Assembly (NCBI GenBank): GCA_035363115.1
Contig: DAOSEM010000010.1
Coordinates: 79,170-143,169 of the forward strand
Length of the DNA stretch: 64,000 nt
Source of the DNA: Syntrophales bacterium
GTDB taxonomy: Bacteria; Desulfobacterota; Syntrophia; Syntrophales; PHBD01
Reading direction: 5' to 3'
Shown: positions 1 to 8,144 of the stretch, piece after piece
Numbering within the stretch: the stretch's first letter is position 1
Layout of the letters: the number at the start of each line of letters is the position of its first letter
The notes under the pieces: model-generated
Database searches by the model: none
What the model was told of the DNA's origin: nothing
The model's input: the letters and a program-made list of their open reading frames with translations, nothing else
Translations under genes and position numbers: made by a program

Positions 1-638
1 TCGGCCTCCGCCGTGTCGCCCCGCTTCTCATAGAGGGTGCGGAGACGTTCCAGGCAGGCCAGGACAACCCGCTTCCAGCCGCTCCGGGAGGCCTCCGCCA
101 GGCCCGTCTTGAGCAGGGCTTCATGATCGCCGTATCCCATCCGCACGGCCACGCCGACGGCAATGAGGCGGGAGAGGGGATCCTTGATCCGGCCGGCCTC
201 CCCGGCGACGGCATCGCGGTTTCCGTCCCGAAGGGCCTTCAGCATGCCCCGGTACGGATCGGGAAGGCTCCGGTCGTCTACGGCGGACAGCTCCCCGGTC
301 AGAAAGCGGTGAAAGGCCCGGTTCTCCGGCATGGGACGGAGCGCCTCGATTTCCCGGTAGGGTGCGTCGTCGAAGGTTTCCAGGCAGGCCGTCAGGACGG
401 CGTACCGGGTCAGGTAGGCCCGGCCGAGCACCTCCAGATCCCCGCTCATCCGGATGGCCTCGACGGCATGGCGCCAATTCGCTTCGGCCGGGCCGCTTCG
501 GCCGGCCAGGTATCGTTCCTTGAAGGCCTCCAGGTTGTTGTATCCATCGGTCGTCCAGTCGGGTACCCGGGCGCCGCCGCAGCCGGCCAGGATGGCGACG
601 ATAAGGATCATGAGGGCGAAGGTGAGGCGTCGCGTCAT
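1..638 (-). CDS. Outer-membrane-type lipoprotein of an Mla operon, 3' end cut by window edge
   Basis: The first 212 codons are visible and the gene continues past the left edge. The N-terminus is a lipoprotein signal: positively charged MTRR, a hydrophobic stretch, then the lipobox LAGC with the acylated Cys at residue 20. The rest is helical, Leu/Ala/Arg-rich and without a motif I recognise; it may be a repeat protein. The ATG overlaps the mlaD stop codon by four bases (ATGA), so the two genes are translationally coupled. By position it is the lipoprotein partner of the MlaE/MlaD lipid transport system, but it does not visibly resemble MlaA or MlaC, so no symbol is given. Confidence 0.75.
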   Translation of the reverse strand, partial: MTRRLTFALMILIVAILAGCGGARVPDWTTDGYNNLEAFKERYLAGRSGPAEANWRHAVEAIRMSGDLEVLGRAYLTRYAVLTACLETFDDAPYREIEALRPMPENRAFHRFLTGELSAVDDRSLPDPYRGMLKALRDGNRDAVAGEAGRIKDPLSRLIAVGVAVRMGYGDHEALLKTGLAEASRSGWKRVVLACLERLRTLYEKRGDTAEA

Positions 639-1579
639 GGCAGTTTGATCTCCCGTTCCTTCTTGAGGGGAACGATCCGGTCCAGGTCCTCCACCGTGCG
701 GCCAATGGACTGGATGGTCGCGTCGATGTCGTTTCGGAGCAGATGCAGGTCTTTCGTCGAGGCCGCTGCGTCGGAGGTGACCTTGGTGATGTTGTCCAGG
801 GCCTTGTTCAGTTTCTGAAGTTTGACCAGGACGTCCGCCAGGATGGAGCGGACCAGGGGGAGGACCCCGTCCTTTCCGTAGAGCTCCACATCGGTCTTTC
901 CGGCCATGTCGTCCAGTTTGACGAGGATGTCGCGGATCTTCTTCACGGACTCGTGAAGCGACTTCACCGATTCCGGGTCGCCCAGGGCCATCTCCGCAAT
1001 GGACTTCTTTTCGGTGAAGTTCGCTGTCACCTGCTCGGCGTTCCGGAGGATCTTGTTGACGCTGCCCTTCGGGTCGGCGAGATTCCCCGTGATGGCCTCG
1101 ATGTGGGAGACGATCTGGCCGACCTCCTCGATGATCGGGGTGAGCTGCTTGATGGCCTCGTTGATGTCGTTGACGACGACCAGCTCCAGGACCTTGTCCT
1201 CCGGCAGGACGGGACTGGCCATGTTCTCCGTGGACACGATAAGGCGGGGAGAGCCGATCAGGGGCTTATAGAGGCTGAAGATGCTGTTGGTCCGGATCCA
1301 CTTGACATGCCGCCGGGGCACCTTGACCTTGATGATCACCATGCCCTGGTCGTTCAGCTCCAGTTCGTCGATCCGGCCGATCCGGAAGCCGGCGAAATGG
1401 ATGGGCATGCCCTCCGCCAGATCCTCACCGGTCTTCGAGGACAGCGTGAACGTGGAAGTGGGTTCGAAAATTCCCTTCTTGTGGGCCATGTAGGACAGGA
1501 AAACGATCGCCAGCAAGGCCATGATCGTCAGGAACAGCCCGACCTTAAGATTTGTCGTCAACGACCTGGATATCTTCAT
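635..1579 (-). CDS. mlaD: MlaD-family substrate-binding protein of a phospholipid ABC transporter
   Basis: This 314-residue protein has one N-terminal membrane anchor (about residues 13-30), followed by an MlaD/MCE beta-barrel domain (about 40-115, with the typical EGMPIHFAGFRIGRID segment). A long helical C-terminal region (about 130-300) is rich in Val, Ile, Leu and Lys. Proteins of this family hold lipids in the periplasm and pass them between the inner membrane MlaE/MlaF complex and the outer membrane. It follows MlaE and an ATPase-like gene, overlaps the latter by about 35 bp, and is coupled to the lipoprotein gene downstream. The start ATG is the first Met before the membrane segment. 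Confidence 0.88.
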   Translation of the reverse strand: MKISRSLTTNLKVGLFLTIMALLAIVFLSYMAHKKGIFEPTSTFTLSSKTGEDLAEGMPIHFAGFRIGRIDELELNDQGMVIIKVKVPRRHVKWIRTNSIFSLYKPLIGSPRLIVSTENMASPVLPEDKVLELVVVNDINEAIKQLTPIIEEVGQIVSHIEAITGNLADPKGSVNKILRNAEQVTANFTEKKSIAEMALGDPESVKSLHESVKKIRDILVKLDDMAGKTDVELYGKDGVLPLVRSILADVLVKLQKLNKALDNITKVTSDAAASTKDLHLLRNDIDATIQSIGRTVEDLDRIVPLKKEREIKLP

Positions 1580-1940
1580 AGCGTTCTCGGTTCCAGGGAT
1601 AGTCTATGATCACACAGGATGACCAGGAATCAGAAACCTTCGTCAGCATGTCCCGGAAAAAGCGGTTGTCCTGCAGGTCCGGCACGATCTTCAGGGGACG
1701 ATCGATGACGACGCACGCCTCGGGAACCAGGACGGCCCGGACCAGCATGGCACAGAACCGCTCTTCCGCCGTCAGGGCCGGATTCCGACGGAAGGCGATC
1801 CGCTCCAGATCGAATCGCCGGAGATAAGACAAGACAAGGGTTTCGGCCTCGAGTTTCGGGAGATCCTCGCGGTACTGCTTGATCAGGGCGAGGTTTCCCA
1901 GGACGTCCAGGTTGGAGATCAGCGGCACGTCCGCGGCCAC
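1545..1940 (-). CDS. Degenerate MlaF-like ABC ATPase subunit without Walker A
   Basis: It lies exactly where mlaF should be, between MlaE and MlaD. The segment GLVAADVPLISNLDVLGNLAL matches the Q-loop region of MlaF proteins. PALTAEERFCAMLVRAVLVP stands where the ABC signature and following helix should be, and ACVVIDRP where Walker B would be. There is no P-loop, the signature LSGGQ is absent, and the Walker B Asp-Glu has become Asp-Arg. The GTG at 1940 is the first standard start codon. Homology, however, extends upstream in frame to about 2030, with a good ribosome site (GGGAGGAGG near 2007) but no ATG, GTG or TTG. A non-standard start or coupling to the mlaE stop at 2018 is possible. It may be a non-catalytic partner or a decaying gene. 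Confidence 0.6.
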   Translation of the reverse strand: MAADVPLISNLDVLGNLALIKQYREDLPKLEAETLVLSYLRRFDLERIAFRRNPALTAEERFCAMLVRAVLVPEACVVIDRPLKIVPDLQDNRFFRDMLTKVSDSWSSCVIIDYPWNRERYEDIQVVDDKS

Positions 1941-2017
1941 AAGCCCCAGCCCGTTGCCGCATTCCGCGACGATGGCGGCAAGCGCTTTCTCCAGGACCTC
2001 CTCCCGGGGGAAAAGTT

Positions 2018-2803
2018 TTAAATAAATCTGAATAGTAATGATATCACCTCGATGATCACAATGGCAATGAAAACCTTGACCATCCCGTTGAGAACAGAGA
2101 TGGGGATGCTAGTCAGCTCATGGGTGGCCCGGAGGCCGAAGCGGATGGGAATCAGCGTGATGAAGAATCCCAGGAAGACGCATTTCACAAGCAGGATGAA
2201 GAGATCCGAGAAATCCGCCGACAGGAACAGGAGGGTCGTGTAATCATCGAAACTCATGTCCAGGATGTAGCGGCTGAAAAAGGCCCCGCTGGCCAGCGCC
2301 AGGATGGAGAAGAGGGTGCTCAGGCAGATGACGGAGAGAATGCCGTTGATGATGCGCGGCAGGAAGAGGTAATCCAGGACGTCAATGCGGAACACATCGA
2401 GGGTCTTGAGTTCCCGGTTGACCTTCATGACGGCGATCTCGGCGTTGATGGCGGAACTGGACCGCAGGGCGATCAGGAGAACCGTCATGAAAGGGGATAT
2501 CTCCGTCACGACGACACCCATCAGGACCGATCCCATCCGGTCGGCAAGGCCGAACTGCTTGAGAATCTGGAGCGTGATTCCCACGATGGGGGAACCGAAG
2601 AGAATGGACACGGCGATGAAAAGGGGCAGGATCTGGACGGAGGTGAAATAGATCTGGTTGACCAGGACCATCCGCATGGCGCTGTTGAAGGATTTCCGGT
2701 CGAAGAGCTTGAAGAAGACAACGCTGGAGAAGGCCAGGGTCTCGTAGAAGGCCTTGGCCGTCCGGATGCTCGACTCTCCGATCCGTTCGATGGCTGCGTA
2801 CAT
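2018..2803 (-). CDS. mlaE: MlaE-family phospholipid ABC transporter permease
   Basis: This is a 261-residue inner membrane protein with about five to six hydrophobic segments and the MlaE-family core: an FGSPIVGI turn, then EISPFMTVLLIALRSSSAINAEI with the conserved Arg-Ser-Ser/Ala and Glu residues. It forms the membrane channel of the lipid transporter together with MlaD and an ATPase. The ATG at 2803 is chosen because AAAGGG lies seven bases upstream and the protein then begins like other MlaE proteins; the frame stays open much further upstream, but that part is low-complexity and Arg/Pro-rich. It is the first gene of the operon. Confidence 0.85.
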   Translation of the reverse strand: MYAAIERIGESSIRTAKAFYETLAFSSVVFFKLFDRKSFNSAMRMVLVNQIYFTSVQILPLFIAVSILFGSPIVGITLQILKQFGLADRMGSVLMGVVVTEISPFMTVLLIALRSSSAINAEIAVMKVNRELKTLDVFRIDVLDYLFLPRIINGILSVICLSTLFSILALASGAFFSRYILDMSFDDYTTLLFLSADFSDLFILLVKCVFLGFFITLIPIRFGLRATHELTSIPISVLNGMVKVFIAIVIIEVISLLFRFI

Positions 2804-3059
2804 GAATCCCTTTCCGATCCGCCTGGAAGACGCCGGGCTGGAAAATGGCAGGGGTGATCCTACCACAAGGCGGGCCGGACCGGCAAAGGGGATCTGGAGG
2901 CCTTTCCTGTGGTTCCCAAACGTGTTAAGAGTGCTTCCATGCGCGGGAAGAACGGGGGTGCCGTGACGGCGGTCCGGATGGGAAGGGACCCGATTCCGGC
3001 AGGGAAATTCACGTTGCCGGCGGCATGAATGCCGGTGAATGGATCGGAAGGAGAGTTCC

Positions 3060-3875
3060 ATGAAGATCATACGTTTTGCCGATCCGGAAGGGCGGGTTGC
3101 CTTGGGGATGGCCCGCGACGACCGTGCGGACGAGGCATGGGTCCTGAAAGGGGATCTCTTCGGCGGCTTCGAGGTCGGTGAAGAGTGCCGTCCCGTCCGG
3201 CGGCTTCTCTCACCCCTGGCGCCTCCGAACATCCTGGCCCTGGGCATCAACTACCGACAGCACGGGGATGAGTTCGCCATGTCCTACCCGGAGCAGCCGG
3301 TCCTTTTTCTGAAGGCCACGACGAGCCTCATCGGTCCCGGCGAGACGATCCTCCTGCCGCGGGCCGGAGCGGAGCACGTGGATTACGAGGCGGAACTCGC
3401 GGTGATCATCGGCCGCCGGGCCAAGAACGTCTCCCCCGAAGAGGCGATGGAATACGTATTCGGATACACCTGCGCCAACGACGTCAGCGCCCGGGACTGG
3501 CAGATCGAGAAACAGAAAGGGCAGTGGGCCCGGGGGAAAAGCTTCGACACCTTCTGCCCCCTGGGGCCGTGGATCGTGACCCGGGACGAGGTGGAGGACC
3601 CGGGAAACCTGAGGATCCGCTGCCTGGTCAACGGGCGGGCCTTGCAGGACGCCTCGACCGCGGACATGATCTTTCCGGTGGCGGCCATCGTCAGCAACCT
3701 GAGCCTTTCCATGACCCTCGATCCGGGAACGGTGATCCTCTCGGGGACACCCCAGGGCGTCGGGTTCACCCGAAAACCGCCGATCTTTCTTCAGGACGGG
3801 GACACCGTGTCCGTGGACATCGAACGGATCGGGACCCTCACCAACCCGGTGCGGCGGGAGAGCGAACCGGCTTGA
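3060..3875 (+). CDS. Fumarylacetoacetate hydrolase (FAH) family protein
   Basis: This 271-residue protein belongs to the FAH superfamily, whose members cleave or isomerise 2-oxo acids and related C-C bonds. A short N-terminal domain (1-65) precedes the catalytic domain, which begins near ILALGINYRQH. Metal ligands are visible as the two Glu of DYEAELAVIIG and the Asp in the following NDVSARDWQ block; GKSFDTFCPLGPWIVT and LSGTPQGVGFTRKPP are also family hallmarks. The start at 3060 has GGAGAG six bases upstream. The substrate cannot be told; 5-oxopent-3-ene-1,2,5-tricarboxylate decarboxylase-like, 2-keto-4-pentenoate hydratase-like or acylpyruvase activity are all possible. It stands alone. 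Confidence 0.88.
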   Translation: MKIIRFADPEGRVALGMARDDRADEAWVLKGDLFGGFEVGEECRPVRRLLSPLAPPNILALGINYRQHGDEFAMSYPEQPVLFLKATTSLIGPGETILLPRAGAEHVDYEAELAVIIGRRAKNVSPEEAMEYVFGYTCANDVSARDWQIEKQKGQWARGKSFDTFCPLGPWIVTRDEVEDPGNLRIRCLVNGRALQDASTADMIFPVAAIVSNLSLSMTLDPGTVILSGTPQGVGFTRKPPIFLQDGDTVSVDIERIGTLTNPVRRESEPA

Positions 3876-3914
3876 GCGGCAGCGGCTGATCGTCGCCGGT
3901 AGCGGAGAAGGCTG

Positions 3915-3942
3915 TTGACAAAAGTTCTCATCCGTTTATAAG
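3915..3942 (+). promoter_or_regulatory. Sigma-70-type promoter for the HtrA gene
   Basis: A perfect TTGACA (3915-3920) is followed after 16 bases by TATAAG (3937-3942). It lies about 70 bases upstream of the protease start codon and is in an intergenic gap. Confidence 0.7.
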
Positions 3943-4008
3943 ACCGGATCACGCGGGCCGCCCTTTTCCCGCGGCAGGAGTTCAGAGCAGGGTTCCAGAG
4001 GAGGACAT

Positions 4009-5481
4009 ATGGCCAAGGAAGGAAGCAGCAGGAGAACGTTCATCATGTTTCTCCTGGCGTTTCTCATCGCCTTTTTTATCGTCTCCTTCGTGGAGGTACT
4101 GAAGTCGTCCTTCGTCCCGTCGGGGACGGAGATCCCCTCCGCCAACGCCGTCAGCGTCAAGGCGCCGGGGTCTTTCGCCGACCTCGCGGAGAAGGTGAAG
4201 CCGGCGGTGGTCAACATCAGCACAACGAAAACGGTTCGATCCGGCAGGGGGGCGTTCCGCACCCCATTCGGACAGGACGATCTCTCCGATCGTTATTTCG
4301 GGGATGATTTCTTCCGCCGGTTCTTCGGAGACACGCCGCGGACCTTCAAGCAGCGGAGCCTGGGTTCGGGATTCATCATCAGCTCCGACGGATACATCTT
4401 CACCAACAACCATGTCATCGAGCAGTCCGACAAGATCCTCGTGAAGCTCTCCGATGGCCGGGAGTTCGAGGCCCGGGTCATCGGGCGGGACGCCAAGACG
4501 GACATCGCCCTCATCCGGATCAAGACCTCCGACAGCCTGCCCGTGGCGGAGCTGGGAGACTCGGAGAAGATCCGCGTCGGCGACTGGGTCGTCGCCATCG
4601 GCAACCCCTTCGGCCTGGACGCGACCGTTACGGCGGGCATCGTCAGCGCCAAGGGACGGGTCATCGGGGCCGGTCCCTATGACAACTTCATCCAGACCGA
4701 CGCCTCCATCAATCCGGGCAACAGCGGCGGCCCCCTGTTCAACATGGAGGGGAAGGTCGTGGGCATCAACACGGCCATCGTGGCTCACGGCCAGGGAATC
4801 GGTTTCGCCATCCCCATGGAGATGGCCAAGGCCATTCTTTCGGACCTGAAGGCAAAAGGGAAGGTGACCCGGGGCTGGATGGGGATCTCCGTACAGGACG
4901 TGACGGAGGACCTGGCCAAGAGCATGAAGCTCAAGGACCGGAGCGGAGCCCTGATTTCCGAGGTGTTCAGGGGAGATCCCGCCGATAAGGCGGGAATCCA
5001 GGCAGGAGATGTGGTTACCGAGATCAATGGCAAGAAGGTCAAAGATACCCACGATCTCCTGCTTATGATCGCCTCGTTGAGGGTGAATGACCGGATCTCG
5101 GTGAAGGTGCTGCGGGAAGGAGCGGAGCGCATGTTCCAGGTCGTCGTGGAGGAACGGACCGATTCGAAGGAAGTGGCGCGGGCCGGAAGCAGGGACGACA
5201 GGCAGAACTTCGGCATCACCGTTCAGGATATTAGCCCGCAGGTTGCCCGCTACCTGGGAGTCGCCCCGCGCATCGGCGTGCTCGTAACGGAGGTGCGGGA
5301 GGCAAGCCAGGCGGACGAAGTCGGCATGCAGCCCCAGGACATCATCCTGCAGGTGAACAAGGTGCGGGTTACGTCCGTGAAGGAGTACCAGCGGGAAATT
5401 GCCAAGAAGAGCGACAAGAACACCATGCTCCTCCTGATCAAGCGGGGCCGATCCACCTTTTACGTGGCCCTCCGGAAATAG
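4009..5481 (+). CDS. degP: Periplasmic serine protease of the HtrA/DegP (Do) family
   Basis: This 490-residue protein fits the Do family length. It has an N-terminal signal or anchor (about 10-30), a trypsin-like domain and two PDZ domains (about 275-365 and 390-485). The catalytic triad is visible: His135 in TNNHVIE, Asp165 in TDIALIRI, and Ser239 in NPGNSGGP. The loop rich in Phe/Arg/Asp at 90-112 corresponds to the LA loop of DegP/DegQ. It degrades or refolds misfolded envelope proteins. A GAGGAGG ribosome site precedes the ATG, and a sigma-70 promoter lies 70 bases upstream. Whether it behaves as DegP, DegQ or MucD cannot be told from sequence. Confidence 0.93.
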   Translation: MAKEGSSRRTFIMFLLAFLIAFFIVSFVEVLKSSFVPSGTEIPSANAVSVKAPGSFADLAEKVKPAVVNISTTKTVRSGRGAFRTPFGQDDLSDRYFGDDFFRRFFGDTPRTFKQRSLGSGFIISSDGYIFTNNHVIEQSDKILVKLSDGREFEARVIGRDAKTDIALIRIKTSDSLPVAELGDSEKIRVGDWVVAIGNPFGLDATVTAGIVSAKGRVIGAGPYDNFIQTDASINPGNSGGPLFNMEGKVVGINTAIVAHGQGIGFAIPMEMAKAILSDLKAKGKVTRGWMGISVQDVTEDLAKSMKLKDRSGALISEVFRGDPADKAGIQAGDVVTEINGKKVKDTHDLLLMIASLRVNDRISVKVLREGAERMFQVVVEERTDSKEVARAGSRDDRQNFGITVQDISPQVARYLGVAPRIGVLVTEVREASQADEVGMQPQDIILQVNKVRVTSVKEYQREIAKKSDKNTMLLLIKRGRSTFYVALRK

Positions 5482-5585
5482 GCTGCCGGAAGTCTCCACG
5501 ACCATCCTCCGGCGTCTCCTCCCCGGGGCATCCGGAGGGGGAGGACGCCGCCTTCCATCCTTTCAAGCCGGCAAAAGGCGGTCTT

Positions 5586-6272
5586 ATGGATAGTACACCC
5601 TCGACCCTCGATCTCTATGCAAGGATGAATGGCCGTTTCGGCGACCTCGGGTGGTGGCCGGGGGAAACTCCCTTCGAGGTCGCCGTCGGGGCCATCCTGA
5701 CGCAGAATACCGCCTGGACGAACGTGGAAAAAGCCATCGGAAACCTCAAGGAGGCCGGCTGCCTGACCCCGGAGGGGCTCTGCGGGCTGGAGGAAGCGGA
5801 TCTGGCGGAGCGGATCCGTCCGGCGGGGTATTTCCGCGTCAAGGCGCGTCGCCTGAAGGCTTTTCTTTTCTTCCTGCAATCCCGATACGGCCTGAGCCTG
5901 GAACGGATGTTCCGGGAGGACACCGGGATTTTGAGGGAGGAATTGTTGTCGATCAACGGGATCGGAGAGGAGACGGCGGACAGCATCCTCCTCTATGCGG
6001 GAAACCGGCCGGTGTTCGTCGTCGACGCCTATACGAGGCGGATCCTGGCCAGGCACGGATGGATCGACGGATCGGAATCCTACGGGGCCGTTCGGGACGC
6101 GGTCGTCAACGGCCTCCCGGAGGAAGTTCCCCTCTTCAAGCAGTACCATGCACTCTTTGTCCAGACGGGAAAGATCTTCTGCCGAAAGGCCCGGCCCCTG
6201 TGCGAAGGCTGTCCCGTCGCCGGGGCCGGCTCGCGGCGCGCCGGCCGAAAGGGGGAAACGGCCCGTGCATGA
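5586..6272 (+). CDS. Endonuclease III-like HhH-GPD DNA glycosylase, MagIII type
   Basis: This 228-residue protein of the Nth superfamily has AILTQNTAWTNVEKAI at the N-terminal side and the helix-hairpin-helix at about residues 119-135 (SINGIGEETADSILLYAG), followed by the catalytic Asp in VVDAYT. The Lys that makes bifunctional Nth an AP lyase is Glu here. This GIGxE(T/S)AD pattern resembles the 3-methyladenine glycosylase MagIII of Helicobacter, so a monofunctional alkylbase glycosylase is likely. The C-terminal iron-sulfur motif has three Cys (C-X6-C-X2-C), but the fourth position is Gly. The stop codon overlaps the next gene's GTG start. Confidence 0.85.
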   Translation: MDSTPSTLDLYARMNGRFGDLGWWPGETPFEVAVGAILTQNTAWTNVEKAIGNLKEAGCLTPEGLCGLEEADLAERIRPAGYFRVKARRLKAFLFFLQSRYGLSLERMFREDTGILREELLSINGIGEETADSILLYAGNRPVFVVDAYTRRILARHGWIDGSESYGAVRDAVVNGLPEEVPLFKQYHALFVQTGKIFCRKARPLCEGCPVAGAGSRRAGRKGETARA

Positions 6273-7332
6273 GTACACAGGGGTGATTCACCTCCACTCG
6301 GAGTATTCCTTCGACGGGCGGACGCCGGTTTCCGAGATGATCCGGGCGGCCCGGACGTCGGGCGTTCATTTCCTCGCCCTGACGGATCACGCCTGCGTCA
6401 CCGCCCGGGAGCGCGGCTGGGAGGGATGGCACGACGGCGTCCTCGTCATCGTCGGCCAGGAGATATCGCCCCGCTTCAATCATTACCTGGCATTCGGTTC
6501 CTGCGGGACGGTCGACATTCCCGACGACACGGAAGGGGTGGCTCCGCAGAGCTACATCGACCGGGTCCATGAAGCGGGAGGCATCGGCTTTATCGCTCAT
6601 CCGGACCACCGGGGCGCCCCTGTGTTTCACGTGAAACATTATCCCTGGACGGACTGGGACGTCAGCGGTTTCACCGGGATCGGAATCTGGGATTTCATGA
6701 CCGACTGGCAGCAGTCCCTGACGGGACAGTTCCGTGCCTTTGCGAGCTACCTGATGCCGGCCCTGTTCCTCCGGGGACCCGAGCGGGAAACACTGGCCCG
6801 ATGGGACGCCCTGGGGAGGGAGCGCCGGGTCCCGGGGATCGGCGAGTGCGACAACCACGACACGAAAAAGCAATGGTTTGGTGTTACCCTGCCGGTCTTT
6901 CCCTTTTCCCGGGTCCTGCCGATCCTGAGGACCCACATCCTGACGGAGGAGCCCCTGTCCGGGGAACCGGGTACGGCGGTGGTGACCGTCCTGGAGGCGC
7001 TGGAGCAGGGCCGTTCGTTCGTGGCAAATGACTGGCTCAAGCCTTCCGTCGGATTTCGCTTTTACGCGGAGCGGCCGGGAGAAATCGTCGTCATGGGGGG
7101 AGAGTTCCCTTTCCGGCTCACCGAAAAATGCGTGCTTCACGTTCAGGTTCCCGGCGTGGCACGGATCCGCCTGCTTCGGGACGGGCACACCATCCGGGAA
7201 GAGCGGGGCCGGTCTCTTTCCGTTCCGGCCCCGGGGCCGGGCGTGTACAGGGTGGAAGTGGATCGGTGGGCCTGGGGCCGCCGGCGCCCGTGGATCTATT
7301 CGAATCCGGTCTATTTGCGGGAGGTGTCGTGA
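6265..7332 (+). CDS. PHP-domain metal-dependent phosphoesterase-like protein
   Basis: This 355-residue protein starts at GTG (6265) and overlaps the preceding glycosylase gene by eight bases. Metal-ligand motifs of the PHP superfamily are visible: HLHSEYSFDG, LTDHA, GQEIS, FIAHPDH and GECDNHD. The C-terminal third (about 260-355) looks like a beta-sandwich found in secreted or membrane-linked PHP proteins, but there is no signal peptide. The family includes histidinol phosphatase, DNA polymerase III epsilon-like and nucleoside 5',3'-phosphatase enzymes; the substrate is not known here. A perfect parS sequence sits inside the coding region and codes VFHVKH in frame. Confidence 0.8.
   Translation: MHEYTGVIHLHSEYSFDGRTPVSEMIRAARTSGVHFLALTDHACVTARERGWEGWHDGVLVIVGQEISPRFNHYLAFGSCGTVDIPDDTEGVAPQSYIDRVHEAGGIGFIAHPDHRGAPVFHVKHYPWTDWDVSGFTGIGIWDFMTDWQQSLTGQFRAFASYLMPALFLRGPERETLARWDALGRERRVPGIGECDNHDTKKQWFGVTLPVFPFSRVLPILRTHILTEEPLSGEPGTAVVTVLEALEQGRSFVANDWLKPSVGFRFYAERPGEIVVMGGEFPFRLTEKCVLHVQVPGVARIRLLRDGHTIREERGRSLSVPAPGPGVYRVEVDRWAWGRRRPWIYSNPVYLREVS
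6623..6638. promoter_or_regulatory. parS centromere site (ParB binding)
   Basis: The 16 bases TGTTTCACGTGAAACA are an exact match to the conserved bacterial parS palindrome. The site lies within the PHP-domain gene, as parS sites often do. ParB loads here and spreads to organise chromosome segregation. The parAB genes themselves are not in this window. Confidence 0.85.
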
Positions 7333-8039
7333 AGAAAAGATTCCTGAAATGGCTTGGCAGGAAGGTGGTCGAGTCGAGCCTCGTTATTTCCCTGGCGCAT
7401 AGCCTGATTCGTGGATACCTGTCGCTGGTGCGGCTTGAGGTGATCGGAGAGGAGCGGATGCTTTCCCATCTGCGGGGTGGCGGCAAGGCCATCGCCGCGC
7501 TCTGGCACCAGAGGGTGCTTGGCGTCGTCGGATATGCCTCCCGATTCCGGGAGTTCAAGCCCTCGGCCATCGTCAGCGCCAGCCGGGACGGGGACCTCAT
7601 CGTCCGGATCGTGGAACGCCTGAACTTCCGGCCCGTCCGGGGGTCCAGCACCCGCGGCGGCCGCGAGGCCCTGTCCGCCATGGTCGAGGACCTTCGGGAG
7701 CACCCCTTTGCCGTCCATGCCTCCGACGGCCCCACGGGTCCCCGGGGGGTCATCAAGGCGGGCCTGATCCGCATGTCCCAGCTCTCCGGTGCCCCCGTCG
7801 TTCCGGTGTACATCTCCTTCAGCCGGGCCTGGAGCCTCGGAAGCTGGGACCGGATGCTCATCCCGAAGCCCTTCAGCCGGATCGTCGTCCGGTGGGGTGA
7901 GCCCATGTACGTCCCGAAGAATCTCGACGTCCCGGGATTTGAAGGCCTGAGGCAAAACATGGAGCGGAGCATCCGGGAAGAGCAGGATCGGGACGACCGG
8001 CGGTGGGGCTGGAAAAATCTGCTTCTGGAAGGGCATTGA
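7329..8039 (+). CDS. DUF374 lysophospholipid/lipid A-type acyltransferase
   Basis: This 236-residue protein starts with GTG at 7329, overlapping the PHP gene stop by four bases. Family marks are ALWHQRVL (about 56-63), the STRGG block, and ASDGPTGPRGVIKAG, the typical DGPxGP motif of DUF374 proteins. These are related to LPLAT acyltransferases and act at the inner membrane, probably on lipid A or lysophospholipids. A GTGT-coupled arrangement with the two upstream genes suggests one transcript, although the three functions have no evident link. The gene is convergent with the next one. Confidence 0.85.
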   Translation: MKKRFLKWLGRKVVESSLVISLAHSLIRGYLSLVRLEVIGEERMLSHLRGGGKAIAALWHQRVLGVVGYASRFREFKPSAIVSASRDGDLIVRIVERLNFRPVRGSSTRGGREALSAMVEDLREHPFAVHASDGPTGPRGVIKAGLIRMSQLSGAPVVPVYISFSRAWSLGSWDRMLIPKPFSRIVVRWGEPMYVPKNLDVPGFEGLRQNMERSIREEQDRDDRRWGWKNLLLEGH

Positions 8040-8041
8040 AA

Positions 8042-8059
8042 CGCGGCGGAACCGCCGCG
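8042..8059. terminator. GC-rich hairpin between convergent genes
   Basis: CGCGGCGG and CCGCCGCG form a perfect 8-bp stem around a two-base spacer directly after the acyltransferase stop codon. There is no T tract, so a terminator role is only suggested by its place between convergent genes. Confidence 0.3.
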
Positions 8060-8144
8060 AGCGCGAACGTTCCCTGCAAATCGTCATTGCCTTTTCGGGT
8101 GATTCCCGTTCCGGCTGAACGGTTCGCTCCGGTCGCCCCCCGTC

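Noticed and set aside
3982..5505. Minus-strand frame of 507 codons opposite the HtrA gene
   Set aside because: It is an antisense shadow of the protease gene caused by GC-rich codon use; it has Asp/His/Leu-rich repeats and no domain.
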